Source: Allobosea sp. CRIB-10
GTDB lineage: Bacteria; Pseudomonadota; Alphaproteobacteria; Rhizobiales; Beijerinckiaceae
Direction: 5' to 3'
NCBI RefSeq assembly: GCF_900112185.1
Contig: NZ_FOKP01000020.1
Span: forward strand, 59,493-123,492
Length of the DNA: 64,000 nucleotides
Part shown: in pieces, positions 1 through 8,211 of the stretch
Position numbering within the stretch: the first letter of the stretch is position 1
Layout of the letters: every line of letters starts with the position of its first letter
Notes under the pieces: generated by a model
What the model was told of the DNA's origin: nothing
Databases searched by the model: none
Seen by the model: the letters and a program-made list of their open reading frames with translations, nothing else
Made by a program: the position numbers and the translations under genes

Positions 1-69
1 CTTCGAGACCGGCGGGATCTCCTCGCTGCGCTTGTGCATCGCGGCCATCGCCTCGCGGATCGCATGCAT
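1..69 (-). CDS. N-terminal fragment of an unidentified protein
   Basis: An ATG at 69-67 reading left opens a 23-codon frame that runs off the window edge. It is preceded by a good Shine-Dalgarno (AAGGAGAG on the minus strand, about 78-85). The visible peptide begins MHAIREAMAAMHKRSEE. It is charged and probably helical. It is divergent from the SDR gene at 173, an arrangement often seen for a regulator and its target, but too little is visible to assign a family. Confidence 0.55.
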   Translation of the reverse strand, partial: MHAIREAMAAMHKRSEEIPPVSK

Positions 70-172
70 GCCGACACTCTCCTTCTGGTGCGTATCGAAC
101 CTTTGGGCGCCTTCTTTCGATTGAAGAGTATCGACGCCAGCTGATGTCTCGCAACCAGGAAAGGGATTTGCG

Positions 173-928
173 ATGAACATCACCGGCAACACCATCCTCA
201 TCACCGGCGGCGGCTCCGGCATCGGCCGGGCACTGGCCGACGCCCTGCACAAGGCCGGCAACCAGGTCGTCATCGCCGGCCGGCGCGAGGCGCTGCTCCA
301 TGAGGTGACCTCGGCCAATCCGGGCATGGAAGCCCTCCTGCTCGACATCCAGGATAAGGACGATGTCGCGGCCTTCGCCAGGCAGGCGGTCGAGAGCTTT
401 CCGGCGCTCAACGTCGTCGTCCACAATGCCGGCATCATGCGCAGCGAGGCCGTGGCGACCGGCGATTTCCTGGCTACCGCCGAGGAGACGATCGCGACCA
501 ACCTGCTCGGGCCGATCCGCCTCACCGCCGCCCTGCTGCCGCATCTGCTGAAGCAGGAGCGCGCGGCGATCCTGACCGTCTCCTCCGGCCTCGCCTTCGT
601 GCCGCTGGCGACGACGCCGACCTATAGCGCCAGCAAGGCCGCGATCCATTCCTGGTCGATGGCGCTGCGCGAGCAGCTCAAGGCGACCCCGGTCGAGGTC
701 GTCGAGATCGCGCCGCCCTATGTGCAGACCGAACTGCTCGGTCCGCAGCAGGCGGTCGATCCCGCGGCGATGCCGCTGGCCGAGTTCACCAGCGAAGTGA
801 TGGCGCTGCTCGAAAGCGCTCCGGTCTCCGGCGAGATCATCGTCGAGCGCTGCAAGCCGCTGCGCTTCGCCGCCGAGAACGGCCAGGTCGCCGCGATATT
901 CGCCCAGCTCGCGGCGCAGCACGGCTGA
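173..928 (+). CDS. Short-chain dehydrogenase/reductase (DltE-like)
   Basis: A 251-residue classical SDR, the usual length. The Rossmann motif TGGGSGIG is at residues 11-18, the adenine-ring Asp at 58, the NAG motif at 85-87 (here HNAG), the structural Asn at 110, and the catalytic Ser137/138, Tyr151 and Lys155 (YSASK). It should be an NAD(P)(H)-dependent cytosolic oxidoreductase. Similarity to the DltE-type subgroup is from memory of the N-terminal sequence; the substrate cannot be read. The start is the ATG after AGGAAAGGG. It is transcribed divergently from the partial gene at 1-69 and converges on the VOC gene. Confidence 0.9.
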   Translation: MNITGNTILITGGGSGIGRALADALHKAGNQVVIAGRREALLHEVTSANPGMEALLLDIQDKDDVAAFARQAVESFPALNVVVHNAGIMRSEAVATGDFLATAEETIATNLLGPIRLTAALLPHLLKQERAAILTVSSGLAFVPLATTPTYSASKAAIHSWSMALREQLKATPVEVVEIAPPYVQTELLGPQQAVDPAAMPLAEFTSEVMALLESAPVSGEIIVERCKPLRFAAENGQVAAIFAQLAAQHG

Positions 929-954
929 ACGCCGGCCACCAACTGCCGGCACAG

Positions 955-998
955 GCGAAGCAATCCAGAGCCTCTTCGATGCCCCGCGATTGCTTCGC
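955..998. terminator. Possible bidirectional hairpin between convergent genes
   Basis: Eleven-base perfect inverted repeat (GCGAAGCAATC at 955-965 and its complement at 988-998) in the short spacer between the SDR and VOC genes, which face each other. There is no U-tract on either strand, so intrinsic termination is only a guess. Confidence 0.35.
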
Positions 999-1012
999 CG
1001 TTCGGCGACCTG

Positions 1013-1405
1013 CTATTCCGCCTCGTGGCAACAGACACAAAGCTTGTTGCCATCCGGATCGCGAAAATAGGCGCCGTAATAGTTGGGATGGTAGTGGGGC
1101 CGCAGGCCGGGCGGACCCTCGCAGCTTCCGCCGCGCGCCAGCGCAGTCGAATGGCAGCGATCGACGCTCGCACGGTCATCAGCCAGAAGGGCGATCATCT
1201 GGCCGTTGCCGGCACTCGCAGCCGCTCCGTCGAAGGGGGCCGACAGGATGAAGAGCGGCCGGCCGCCGGCCTGCTGCTGCCAGGCGGCCCAGGGCTTCTC
1301 GCGATCGCAGAAGCGCAGCCTGTGGCCAAGCTCGGCGAACAGCGCCTCGTAGAAGCCGAAGGCCGGTTCGAACGCATTAGTTCCGACGCTGACATGCGAC
1401 AACAT
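1013..1405 (-). CDS. VOC family (glyoxalase/bleomycin-resistance fold) protein
   Basis: A 130-residue protein with the vicinal-oxygen-chelate pattern: an N-terminal LSHVSVGTNAFEPAFGFYEA strand-helix unit and a C-terminal YGAYFRDPDGNKLCVCCH segment typical of the second beta-alpha-beta-beta-beta repeat. One copy of such a fold normally dimerises around a metal. His4 and the late Tyr/Phe-Arg-Asp-Pro-Asp-Gly-Asn-Lys motif support the family. The substrate is unknown. It lies convergent with the upstream SDR and divergent from prmA. Confidence 0.85.
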   Translation of the reverse strand: MLSHVSVGTNAFEPAFGFYEALFAELGHRLRFCDREKPWAAWQQQAGGRPLFILSAPFDGAAASAGNGQMIALLADDRASVDRCHSTALARGGSCEGPPGLRPHYHPNYYGAYFRDPDGNKLCVCCHEAE

Positions 1406-1516
1406 AGCTGACCTTCCCTGACGGCAAAAAAGTCAGCTTAGGCGAGATCATGTCCCAGCCAAGCAGGTTGCGTCACGGTGCATGACATCGGCCTCGCCCC
1501 CTGCTAAGCCGCGGCC

Positions 1517-2464
1517 ATGCGCGAAGGCCTCCTCCCATCGACGGTCGCGACCGTCCTCGAACTCGAAACCAGCGGCGACAAGGCGCGTGCCTTGACCGAG
1601 CTCCTGGGCGAGGTCTTCGACCCCACGGAGACCGCCGTCTCCGCATTCGAAGTCGAGAGCGGCGTCACCACCCTGTCGCTGAATGCGCCCTGGAAGGTCG
1701 AGATCTATTTCGCTGTTCATCCCCACGAGGAGGCGGTGCGCGACATGCTTCGCCCCATCGTCGGTGACAGCATCGATGCCACCCCCTTCACCACGGTCAA
1801 TCAGAAGGATTGGGTCGCGGCCAGCCTGGAGGGCCTGCAGCCAGTGCGCGCCGGCCGCGTCCTCGTCCATGGCTCGCATGACCGCGACGCGGTGAAGGTC
1901 AACGATGTCGCGATCGAGATCGCAGCGGCACTCGCCTTCGGCACCGGCCATCACGGCACCACTGCCGGCTGCCTGCTGGCGCTCGACGCCGAACTGAAGA
2001 AGCGCCGGCCGCGCAACGCCATCGATGTCGGCACCGGTACGGGCATCCTCGCGCTCGCGCTCGCCAAGCAGGTCAAGCGCAAGGTCGTCGCCGGCGATAT
2101 CGACGCGATCGCGGTCGAGGTCTCCGCCAGCAATGCCAGGATCAATCACGCCCCGCAGGCGCTCGACCTCTATGTCGCGCCCGGCTTGCGCCACGCCAAG
2201 GCGAGCAGGCCACGCCATTTCGACCTGATTTTCGCCAACATCCTCGCCGGCCCGCTACGCAAGCTCGCTCCGGCGATCGCCCGCGCCCTCTCCGATGACG
2301 GCACGGTGATCCTGTCAGGGCTGCTGGAGATGGACGTCGCCGGCGTGGTCTCGGCCTATCGCCATCAGGGGCTGGCGCTGGCGAAGCGCTCCTCGCGCGA
2401 GGGCTGGGCGACCCTGGTTATGAAAAGAGGCGGCGCAGCCGCCAGGCCACGCCGCCCCTACTAG
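1517..2464 (+). CDS. prmA: Ribosomal protein L11 methyltransferase
   Basis: Cytosolic SAM-dependent enzyme that trimethylates ribosomal protein L11. The 315-residue product has the N-terminal substrate-binding domain followed by the diagnostic FGTGHHGTT (141-149), motif I DVGTGTGILA (170-179), GDID (193-196) and the NILA motif (241-244) that replaces NPPY in this family. The first ATG is used; no strong ribosome binding site precedes it. The last ~10 residues are Arg/Pro-rich and poorly conserved. It stands alone between the divergent VOC gene and two small convergent genes. Confidence 0.95.
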   Translation: MREGLLPSTVATVLELETSGDKARALTELLGEVFDPTETAVSAFEVESGVTTLSLNAPWKVEIYFAVHPHEEAVRDMLRPIVGDSIDATPFTTVNQKDWVAASLEGLQPVRAGRVLVHGSHDRDAVKVNDVAIEIAAALAFGTGHHGTTAGCLLALDAELKKRRPRNAIDVGTGTGILALALAKQVKRKVVAGDIDAIAVEVSASNARINHAPQALDLYVAPGLRHAKASRPRHFDLIFANILAGPLRKLAPAIARALSDDGTVILSGLLEMDVAGVVSAYRHQGLALAKRSSREGWATLVMKRGGAAARPRRPY

Positions 2465-2484
2465 GCCCTACGCTTCGAGCGACC

Positions 2485-2503
2485 GGCGGCGAATGTCGCC
2501 GCC
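2485..2503. terminator. Short GC-rich hairpin after prmA
   Basis: GGCGGCGA and TCGCCGCC separated by ATG form an 8-bp stem in the gap between prmA and the convergent small gene at 2511. No U-run follows. Confidence 0.35.
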
Positions 2504-2510
2504 ATAGCGC

Positions 2511-2639
2511 TCAGAAGCCGAGATGGCCGTACTTCTCTTCGGCCTGCGCCTGCATGGCGCGGGCATCGTGCCAGACCGCCGCAGCGAACTTGGCGCTGTC
2601 GACGATGGCGTCATAAGCATGCTTGATGATGGCGATCAT
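2511..2639 (-). CDS. 42-residue hypothetical protein
   Basis: Small open frame with ATG at 2639-2637 and TGA at 2513-2511, preceded by AAGGAAC at a good distance. The peptide starts MIAIIKHAYDAIVDSAKFAA and ends EEKYGHLGF. It is helix-forming with an amphipathic pattern and no signal peptide. It follows the 81-residue gene by 58 bp on the same strand, so the two are probably co-transcribed. No family is recognised; the coding call rests on the ribosome binding site and on alanine/GC3-rich codon use matching the neighbours. Confidence 0.6.
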   Translation of the reverse strand: MIAIIKHAYDAIVDSAKFAAAVWHDARAMQAQAEEKYGHLGF

Positions 2640-2697
2640 GATGTCGGTTCCTTGTCAGTTGCGCGCGGCGCGGATCGCGGCCTGCGGCGATTGAAGA

Positions 2698-2943
2698 TCA
2701 GCGGTTGAAGGGCAGCTCGGCGTCGTCTTTCAGCGTCGTCTGCGGGAAGCCGCCGAGCACCAGCTCGCTCTCGCGCACCAGATAGCTGTGGGCGCGCAGC
2801 TCGCGCAGGGCTGAACGGCGGCGGCTCTCGATCAGCGCGGCGTAGAAGCGCTGCCAGAAGCCCTGGCCGGCGGTCTTGGTCTCGGTCGCCTCGGCGCGGG
2901 TCGCGGCCGGAAGGACGTCGGTCGAATTCAGCACATAGGTCAT
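2698..2943 (-). CDS. 81-residue basic hypothetical protein, DUF1127-like layout
   Basis: The N-terminal third is polar. It is followed by an aromatic-basic helix (FWQRFYAALIESRRRSALRE, about residues 29-48) and a short C-terminal tail ending LPFNR. Basic amphipathic helices of the form RRxxALRELxxH resemble DUF1127-type small proteins of alphaproteobacteria, which in some species bind RNA or respond to phosphate, but similarity is loose and no function is assigned. GGAGAG precedes the ATG. The upstream DNA (2990-3090) is AT-rich with spaced GCATAT/ACATAT words and a GCATATGC palindrome at 3043-3050, a plausible promoter region. Confidence 0.65.
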   Translation of the reverse strand: MTYVLNSTDVLPAATRAEATETKTAGQGFWQRFYAALIESRRRSALRELRAHSYLVRESELVLGGFPQTTLKDDAELPFNR

Positions 2944-3101
2944 AGGGTCTCTCCTCAGATCACGAAGGACAGTCCCGGTCGCTTCCTCGTTCTCTTATGC
3001 GACTAAAGTGGGCCGTCTTCGCACCTGCGAGAAGATATGTTCGCATATGCTCAATATGCACAGAGCGCATAACGAAAACAGAAATCCGTTAAGGAGTGCG
3101 C

Positions 3102-3247
3102 ATGTCGCATAGCTCTGAGGCAAATAGCTCAAATGCTAGCCATCCCGCGCCTGCGGCGGAAGCAGGGGCCAAACGGCAGTTTTGCACTGGCCTTTCGCCT
3201 GCGCGGAGGCGAGCATGCCGCAAATCCAGCTTGCCGAGCCCGACATG
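3102..3247 (+). CDS. Doubtful 48-codon frame with a strong ribosome binding site
   Basis: AAGGAG (3091-3096) sits exactly five bases before an ATG at 3102. The frame encodes a Ser/Ala/Pro-rich start (MSHSSEANSSNASHPAPAAE) and then overlaps the aminopeptidase gene in another frame until TGA at 3245-3247. It could be a leader peptide, the remnant 5' end of a lost gene, or chance. Confidence 0.22.
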
Positions 3248-5077
3248 ACCGATTCCAAGACCGCCTGCCGCTTCCAGTCCTTCTCCGAGCCGAGCGATCC
3301 CTCGCAGGTCGCCCCGCGCGTCGCCGCCTTGCGCGCCGCCCTCGCCAAGCAGGGGCTCGACGGCTTCATCGTCCCGCGTGCCGACGAGCACCAGGGCGAG
3401 TACGTCCCGGCCCACATGGCGCGCCTTGCCTGGCTGACCGGCTTCACCGGCTCGGCCGGCCATGCCGTCGTGCTCGCCGACAAGGCGGCGCTGATCGTCG
3501 ATGGCCGCTATCGCCTTCAGTCGGCCGCACAGACCGACACCAGCGTCGTGACGCCGACGAAGATGGAAGAGACTCCGCTCGACAAATGGGTCGAGGCCAA
3601 TTTGCCGGCCGGCGGCAAGCTCGGTTACGACCCCTGGCTCCACACCGTCGACGGCGTCGCCAAGCTGGAGAAAGCCGTCTCGGCGGCTGGCGGCATGCTC
3701 GTGCCGGTGACGCCGAACCCGGTCGATGCGCTCTGGAGCGACCGCCCGGCCCCGCCGACCGCGCCGATCAAGGCCCATCCGGCCGCCTATGCCGGCGAGA
3801 GCAGTGCCGACAAGCTCGCCCGCATCCAGCAAGAGCTCGCCAAGGCCAAGGTCGACGCGCTCGTGCTGTCAGATCCGCATGCGCTGGCCTGGACCTTCAA
3901 CATCCGGGGCGGCGATGTCGAGCACACGCCGCTGCCGCTCGGCTACGCGATCGTACCGCGCGAGGGCCGACCGACCGTCTTCCTGGCTCCGGAGAAGATC
4001 ACCAACGAGGCCGGCGACGCCATCGGCGCACTCGGCGAGATCGCCCCGCCGCAGGCGCTGGAGCAGCAGCTCAAGGCGCTCGGCGCCGCCAAGGCCAAGG
4101 TCCGGCTCGATTCCAGCACGGCCGCCTCGGCACTCGCCACGCTGATCCAGGATGCCGGCGGCACGCCCGAAGCCGGCACCGACCCGATCGCGCTGATGAA
4201 GGCGCGCAAGAACGAGGCAGAGCTGAACGGCAGCCGCCGGGCTCATTTGCGCGACGGCGCGGCCATCGTCCGCTTCCTGTCCTGGCTGGCGCGTGAGGCG
4301 CCCAAGGGCGGCCTGACCGAGATCGACGCCGTCGCGGCACTGGAGGCCGAGCGCCTGAAGACCGGCGAACTGCGCGACGTCTCCTTCACAACCATCGCCG
4401 GCGCCGGCCCGAACGCGGCGCTGCCGCATTACCGCGTCACCGAATCCAGCAACCGCAAGATCGAGCCCGGCATCTTCCTGGTCGATTCCGGCGGGCAATA
4501 TGAGGACGGCACGACCGACATCACCCGCACGCTTGTCGTCGGCGAGCCGAGCGCCGAGATGCGCGATCGCTATACCCGCGTGCTCAAGGGCCATCTCGCC
4601 ATCTCGCGCGCCATCTTCCCAAAAGGCACCTCTGGCGCCCAGCTCGACGCCTTCGCCCGCGCCCCGCTCTGGCAGGCCGGGCTCGATTTCGACCACGGCA
4701 CCGGCCACGGCGTCGGCAGCTATCTCTCGGTGCATGAGGGGCCGCAGCGGCTCTCCAAGCTCGGCACCACCCCGCTCGAACCCGGCATGATCCTCTCGAA
4801 CGAGCCCGGCTACTACAAGGAAGGCGCCTACGGCATCCGCATCGAGAACCTGATCGTGGTCGAGGAGCGCCAGATTCCCGGCGCCGAGCGCACCATGTAC
4901 GGCTTCGAGACGGTGACCTGGTGCCCCTATGAGCGCGCGCTGATAGATGTCTCGCTGCTCGACGAGGTCGAGCTCGCCTGGATCAACGCCTATCACGCGC
5001 AAGTCTGGAGCAATCTCGCCCCGCTGGTCGAGGGCGAGGCCAAGGCCTGGCTGGAGCAGGCGTGCTTGCCGCTGTGA
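3215..5077 (+). CDS. M24B family Xaa-Pro aminopeptidase, long form
   Basis: Dinuclear-metal aminopeptidase that removes an N-terminal residue before proline. From the ATG at 3215 (GGAGG at 3205-3209) it is 620 residues, matching the long three-domain form (two creatinase-like N-terminal domains, pita-bread catalytic domain, C-terminal extension) rather than the ~440-residue E. coli PepP. Metal ligands are visible in order: DSGGQY and DGTTDITRT (around residues 420-435), HGTGHGVGSY (around 494), NEPGYY (around 528) and RIENL. Upstream in-frame ATGs at 3182 and downstream at 3245 are alternatives. Cytosolic: no signal peptide. Confidence 0.92.
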   Translation: MPQIQLAEPDMTDSKTACRFQSFSEPSDPSQVAPRVAALRAALAKQGLDGFIVPRADEHQGEYVPAHMARLAWLTGFTGSAGHAVVLADKAALIVDGRYRLQSAAQTDTSVVTPTKMEETPLDKWVEANLPAGGKLGYDPWLHTVDGVAKLEKAVSAAGGMLVPVTPNPVDALWSDRPAPPTAPIKAHPAAYAGESSADKLARIQQELAKAKVDALVLSDPHALAWTFNIRGGDVEHTPLPLGYAIVPREGRPTVFLAPEKITNEAGDAIGALGEIAPPQALEQQLKALGAAKAKVRLDSSTAASALATLIQDAGGTPEAGTDPIALMKARKNEAELNGSRRAHLRDGAAIVRFLSWLAREAPKGGLTEIDAVAALEAERLKTGELRDVSFTTIAGAGPNAALPHYRVTESSNRKIEPGIFLVDSGGQYEDGTTDITRTLVVGEPSAEMRDRYTRVLKGHLAISRAIFPKGTSGAQLDAFARAPLWQAGLDFDHGTGHGVGSYLSVHEGPQRLSKLGTTPLEPGMILSNEPGYYKEGAYGIRIENLIVVEERQIPGAERTMYGFETVTWCPYERALIDVSLLDEVELAWINAYHAQVWSNLAPLVEGEAKAWLEQACLPL

Positions 5078-5086
5078 GAAGATGAG

Positions 5087-5247
5087 GCGCGGGATCCCCT
5101 CTCCTGGAAGGAGAGGGGTAGGGGTGAGGTGTTTGAACCGGAAACGTTAGCCTGAACCCAACAACTGCGCGGCGAGCGCTCGTGGAACTGGGTGGAGGGC
5201 CTACACCTCACCCTGCCCTCTCCTTCCAGGAGAGGGTTCCCCGCGCT
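5087..5247. repeat. Inverted pair of palindromic repeats in a convergent spacer
   Basis: Two near-identical ~46-bp units in opposite orientation (5087-5132 and 5201-5247), each with a CCTCTCCTGGAAGGAGAGG hairpin followed by a GGGTGAGGTGT arm. They lie head-to-head around ~70 bp with no gene, filling the space between the aminopeptidase (+) and the cysteine-synthase-like gene (-). A related single unit occurs at 63886-63926. Confidence 0.85.
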
Positions 5248-5262
5248 CTTCATTGCGGCCGG

Positions 5263-6225
5263 TTACCCCCACAAATCAGTCGACAGGTACTTCAGTCCGG
5301 AATCACAGACGATCACGGCAATCGTCTTGCCCGCCTCCCCCTCGCGCAGCAGCTGAACCGCCGCCGCGACATTCGCCCCGGCCGAGAAACCGCCGAAAAT
5401 CCCCTCATGCCGCGCCAGCAGCCGCGTCGTCTCGCGCGCCTCCTCGCCCGTCACCTGCAGATAGCCGTCGACCGGCACATCGCTGAGGAAGGCGAGATCG
5501 GCCATCGCATAGCCACCACCCTGGATCGGATGATCAGGCCTGGTCACTGCCTCGCCCGCCGCCGCAGCGGCGCCGGCCGGCTCAACGACATGGCAGCGCA
5601 CGGCCGGGCTGCGCTCCTTCAGCGCTTTGGTCACCCCGGCATAGCTGCCGCCCGAGCCGATGAAGTCGACGAAGGCGTCGATCGTCCCGCCGCTCTGCTG
5701 CCAGAGCTCCGGCCCGGTGGTGCGGTAATGCGCCAGCCAATTGCCGTCGCGGTGGAACTGGTCGGCGCGGAAGGCGCCGCGCTCCCTTGTGATCCGCTTG
5801 GCCTCGCGGTCGACGAGTTCGAGATCGCCGCCCGAGACCTGCCCCGGCACCGAGCCGGGCAGCTGGTCGACCAGCACGACCTCGGCTCCGAGCGCCCGCA
5901 TCATCCGGGCGCGCTCCTCCGAGTTGCCCTTCGACATCACCGCGATGAAGGGATAGCCCCGGATTCCGCAGACGATCGCGAGCCCTGTGCCCATATTGCC
6001 GGAGGTCAGCTCGACCACGGTCTGGCCGGGCTTCAGCACTCCCGACGCTTCCGCCTCCTCGATGATGCCGAGCGCGGCCCGGTCCTTCTTCGAAAAGCCG
6101 GGATTGAGATAGTCGAGCTTGGCGAGGATCGTCCCGTTCACGCCGAGATGCCGCGTCAGCCGGTCGAGCCGGACCAGCGGCGTCTCGCCGATCGCCTCGA
6201 CGACAGAATCCATCACTCGGCGCAT
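5263..6225 (-). CDS. PLP-dependent cysteine synthase family protein
   Basis: Fold-type II PLP enzyme of 320 residues, related to cysteine synthase/cystathionine beta-synthase. NPGFSKKDRAAL carries the Schiff-base Lys47, TSGNMGTGLA (74-83) is the substrate-binding loop and GSGGSYAG (190-197) binds the phosphate. The motif reads FSKKDR where classical CysK has GSVKDR, and SGNMG where CysK has SGNTG, so it may not be the main O-acetylserine sulfhydrylase. The start at 6225 has GGGAGG six bases upstream; longer in-frame extensions overlap azlD and are rejected. It lies 20 bp downstream of azlD on the same strand and is likely in the same transcript. Confidence 0.88.
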   Translation of the reverse strand: MRRVMDSVVEAIGETPLVRLDRLTRHLGVNGTILAKLDYLNPGFSKKDRAALGIIEEAEASGVLKPGQTVVELTSGNMGTGLAIVCGIRGYPFIAVMSKGNSEERARMMRALGAEVVLVDQLPGSVPGQVSGGDLELVDREAKRITRERGAFRADQFHRDGNWLAHYRTTGPELWQQSGGTIDAFVDFIGSGGSYAGVTKALKERSPAVRCHVVEPAGAAAAAGEAVTRPDHPIQGGGYAMADLAFLSDVPVDGYLQVTGEEARETTRLLARHEGIFGGFSAGANVAAAVQLLREGEAGKTIAVIVCDSGLKYLSTDLWG

Positions 6226-6245
6226 GCGTGTCCTCCCGGCCGGCT

Positions 6246-6545
6246 TCAGGCCACCATGCGCAAGGCAACCACGGTCGCGACGCCGACGGCAACCACGCCG
6301 AGCAGCGGCAGCCGCGTTGCCGCAAGGCCGCAGACCAGCGCCGCCACCGTCTCCGGCCAGCCGGACGCCAGCGCGCTCGGCGCGATCACCGCGATCAGCA
6401 CGGCCGGCGGGATCGCATCGAAGGCGGCCTGCGCCCGCGGCGACAAATTGAGCCGGCCGACGAGCGCCAGACCGGCGATGCGCGTGAGATAGGTCACCAG
6501 CGCCATGCCGAGGAAGGCGGCGAGATTGATCGGGTCGAGGCTCAT
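6246..6545 (-). CDS. azlD: AzlD-type small subunit of branched-chain amino acid exporter
   Basis: A 99-residue protein with about three to four hydrophobic segments. It begins MSLDPINLAAFLGMALVTYL and contains the TYLTR element typical of AzlD. AzlD pairs with AzlC to export branched-chain amino acids (and analogues) across the inner membrane. The start codon overlaps the azlC stop by 4 bp, indicating translational coupling. Confidence 0.92.
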   Translation of the reverse strand: MSLDPINLAAFLGMALVTYLTRIAGLALVGRLNLSPRAQAAFDAIPPAVLIAVIAPSALASGWPETVAALVCGLAATRLPLLGVVAVGVATVVALRMVA

Positions 6546-7264
6546 TCGGCCGGGCTTTCGATGGCTTTCCCGGCGAGGTCACCGGCGGCGATCCAGGCAG
6601 CGGCGAGGCCACAGAGCGCTCCCGCCAGCACATGCCAGGGCGGCCCGGCGAGCTTGTAGGCCAGCGCCGAGGCGATGCCGGCCGCAGCCACAGTCCAGGC
6701 CGTGACGCGGCCCTTCCAGAAGGCGGCGGTCAGCGCGATGAACAAGGCGGTGAAGGCGAAATCGGCGCCATAGCGCTTGGGATCGCCGAGCGCGGCGCCG
6801 ATGATCGCGCCGGTCGTCGAGGTCGTCAGCCAGCCGAGGACGAAGGGCACGATCATGGCGAACCAATAGGCCGGCGTGACCGGATGGCTGCGCGCCCGCT
6901 TCTCGGCCAGCGCCCAGTTCTCGTCGGCCATGTAATAGAGCCCGCCGAAGAGCTGCGCGGTCGAGAAGCCCTTGAGCTTCGGCGCGATCGAGGCGCTCAT
7001 CAGGATGTGGCGGGCATTGATCAGCGCCGTCGAGAACACCAGCGCCAGGATCGGCGCAGGGTGCGTCCAGAGCTCGACCGCGGCGAACTGCGCCCCGCCG
7101 GCGAAGACCAGCACGCTCATCAGGAAGACCTCGAACGGCGACAGCCCCTTGCCGGCGGCGAGTGCGCCGAAGAGCAGGCCGATCGGCACGGCGGCGAGCG
7201 CCGCCGGCCAGATGTCATTGAGCCCGGCCCGGGCTTCGTCTTTCCAGCTCATCGTCTTGTCCAT
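6542..7264 (-). CDS. azlC: AzlC-type permease of branched-chain amino acid exporter
   Basis: A 240-residue inner-membrane protein with several transmembrane segments. The family stretch PIGLLFGALAAGKGLSPFEV, then FAGGAQFAAVELW, INARHILMSA and YYMADENWAL are all AzlC hallmarks. It works with AzlD, whose gene overlaps its 3' end. Its own start overlaps the stop of the AraC regulator gene at 7264, so the order araC-azlC-azlD reads as one operon in which the regulator probably controls the exporter. Confidence 0.94.
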   Translation of the reverse strand: MDKTMSWKDEARAGLNDIWPAALAAVPIGLLFGALAAGKGLSPFEVFLMSVLVFAGGAQFAAVELWTHPAPILALVFSTALINARHILMSASIAPKLKGFSTAQLFGGLYYMADENWALAEKRARSHPVTPAYWFAMIVPFVLGWLTTSTTGAIIGAALGDPKRYGADFAFTALFIALTAAFWKGRVTAWTVAAAGIASALAYKLAGPPWHVLAGALCGLAAAWIAAGDLAGKAIESPAE

Positions 7265-8127
7265 CAGCCGTGATGGGCGGCGCGGAAGACGCCCGGCGTC
7301 ACGCCGAGCCTCGCCTTGAAGGCGCGGGTCAGATGCGCCTGGTCGCAGAACCCGGTGGCGGCCGCGACCGCGCCGGGGGATTCGCCGCGCCGCAGCCGCT
7401 CGCGGGCACGGCGGATGCGGACATCGACGAGATAGGCATGCGGCGTCAGCCCGGTCTCGCGCCGGAAGGCCCGGATCAGGTGGTGTCGCGGCAGGCCGGA
7501 GCGCTGCGTCAGGTCGGCCAGCGACAGGTCCTCGTCATAGCGCTGCTCGAGCAATTCTCTGGCCTGCGCGATCGGCCCGCGCTCGCGCCCGATCTCACGG
7601 ATTGAGAGATCGGCATGGCGCGACAGGCACCAGCCATAGGCGCGCAGCAGGCCCTCCTCACCGGCGAGACCGTCGCCGCCCTCCTCCAGCGCCCGATGCG
7701 CTTCGCAGAACAGGGCCGAGCCCTCCGGGTCCTGCACGGTCGGCTCAGGGAAGAAGGGCGTGCCGATCGTCTCGTCGCCGGTCAGCGAGATCGCCACCTC
7801 GCGCATCAGCTCGATCGTCGGATAGGTCATCCGGTAGCGATAGCCGCCCTCGCTCGGCGCGCCGTCATGGACATCGAGCGGGTGGTTGAAGACGAGGTCG
7901 CCGGTGCGGGCGAAGAGCGTGCGACCCCGCGCGTGCCAGAGCTCGCAGCCCGAAAGGATCGTGCCGACCGCATAGGTCTCGTGGGCGTGCGGCGAATAGG
8001 TATGAGTCGAGAACCGTGCCGACAGGCATTCCAGCCCGGAGAAGCGCGCCGCCGTGAAGAGGCGGGCATGCTCACCCTCCCGGAGCGGCATCTCCAGCAA
8101 TGCATCGCCTTGGCTGATCAGATCCAT
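7264..8127 (-). CDS. AraC family regulator of the azlCD operon
   Basis: A 287-residue regulator with an N-terminal AraC-type cupin (HTYSPHAHETYAVGTILSG around residues 42-60) and a C-terminal pair of helix-turn-helix motifs (LADLTQRSGLPRHHLIRAFR, then GAVAAATGFCDQAHLTRAFK). This architecture, directly fused by overlap to azlC, suggests it senses an amino acid or analogue through the cupin and activates export. The ligand is not known. Autoregulation is likely because it is the first gene of the operon. Confidence 0.92.
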   Translation of the reverse strand: MDLISQGDALLEMPLREGEHARLFTAARFSGLECLSARFSTHTYSPHAHETYAVGTILSGCELWHARGRTLFARTGDLVFNHPLDVHDGAPSEGGYRYRMTYPTIELMREVAISLTGDETIGTPFFPEPTVQDPEGSALFCEAHRALEEGGDGLAGEEGLLRAYGWCLSRHADLSIREIGRERGPIAQARELLEQRYDEDLSLADLTQRSGLPRHHLIRAFRRETGLTPHAYLVDVRIRRARERLRRGESPGAVAAATGFCDQAHLTRAFKARLGVTPGVFRAAHHG

Positions 8128-8174
8128 GGCGCAAGATAAAGCGAAAGCGCGCGCGCATGTCTTGAAGAAAAGTG

Positions 8175-8202
8175 ATGGCGACGATCACGCGACCGTCGCC
8201 AT
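8175..8202 (-). terminator. Probable terminator of the MFS gene
   Basis: On the minus strand a 9-bp stem (ATGGCGACG/CGTCGCCAT) with a 10-base loop is followed by CACTTTTCTTC. It lies 10 bp after the MFS stop codon and separates that gene from the AraC gene downstream. Confidence 0.5.
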
Positions 8203-8211
8203 TTAGCAGGG

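Noticed and set aside
6226..6633. Upstream in-frame extension of the cysteine-synthase-like gene
   Set aside because: It overlaps azlD antisense to codon logic and reads as unrelated sequence; the start at 6225 has GGGAGG upstream.
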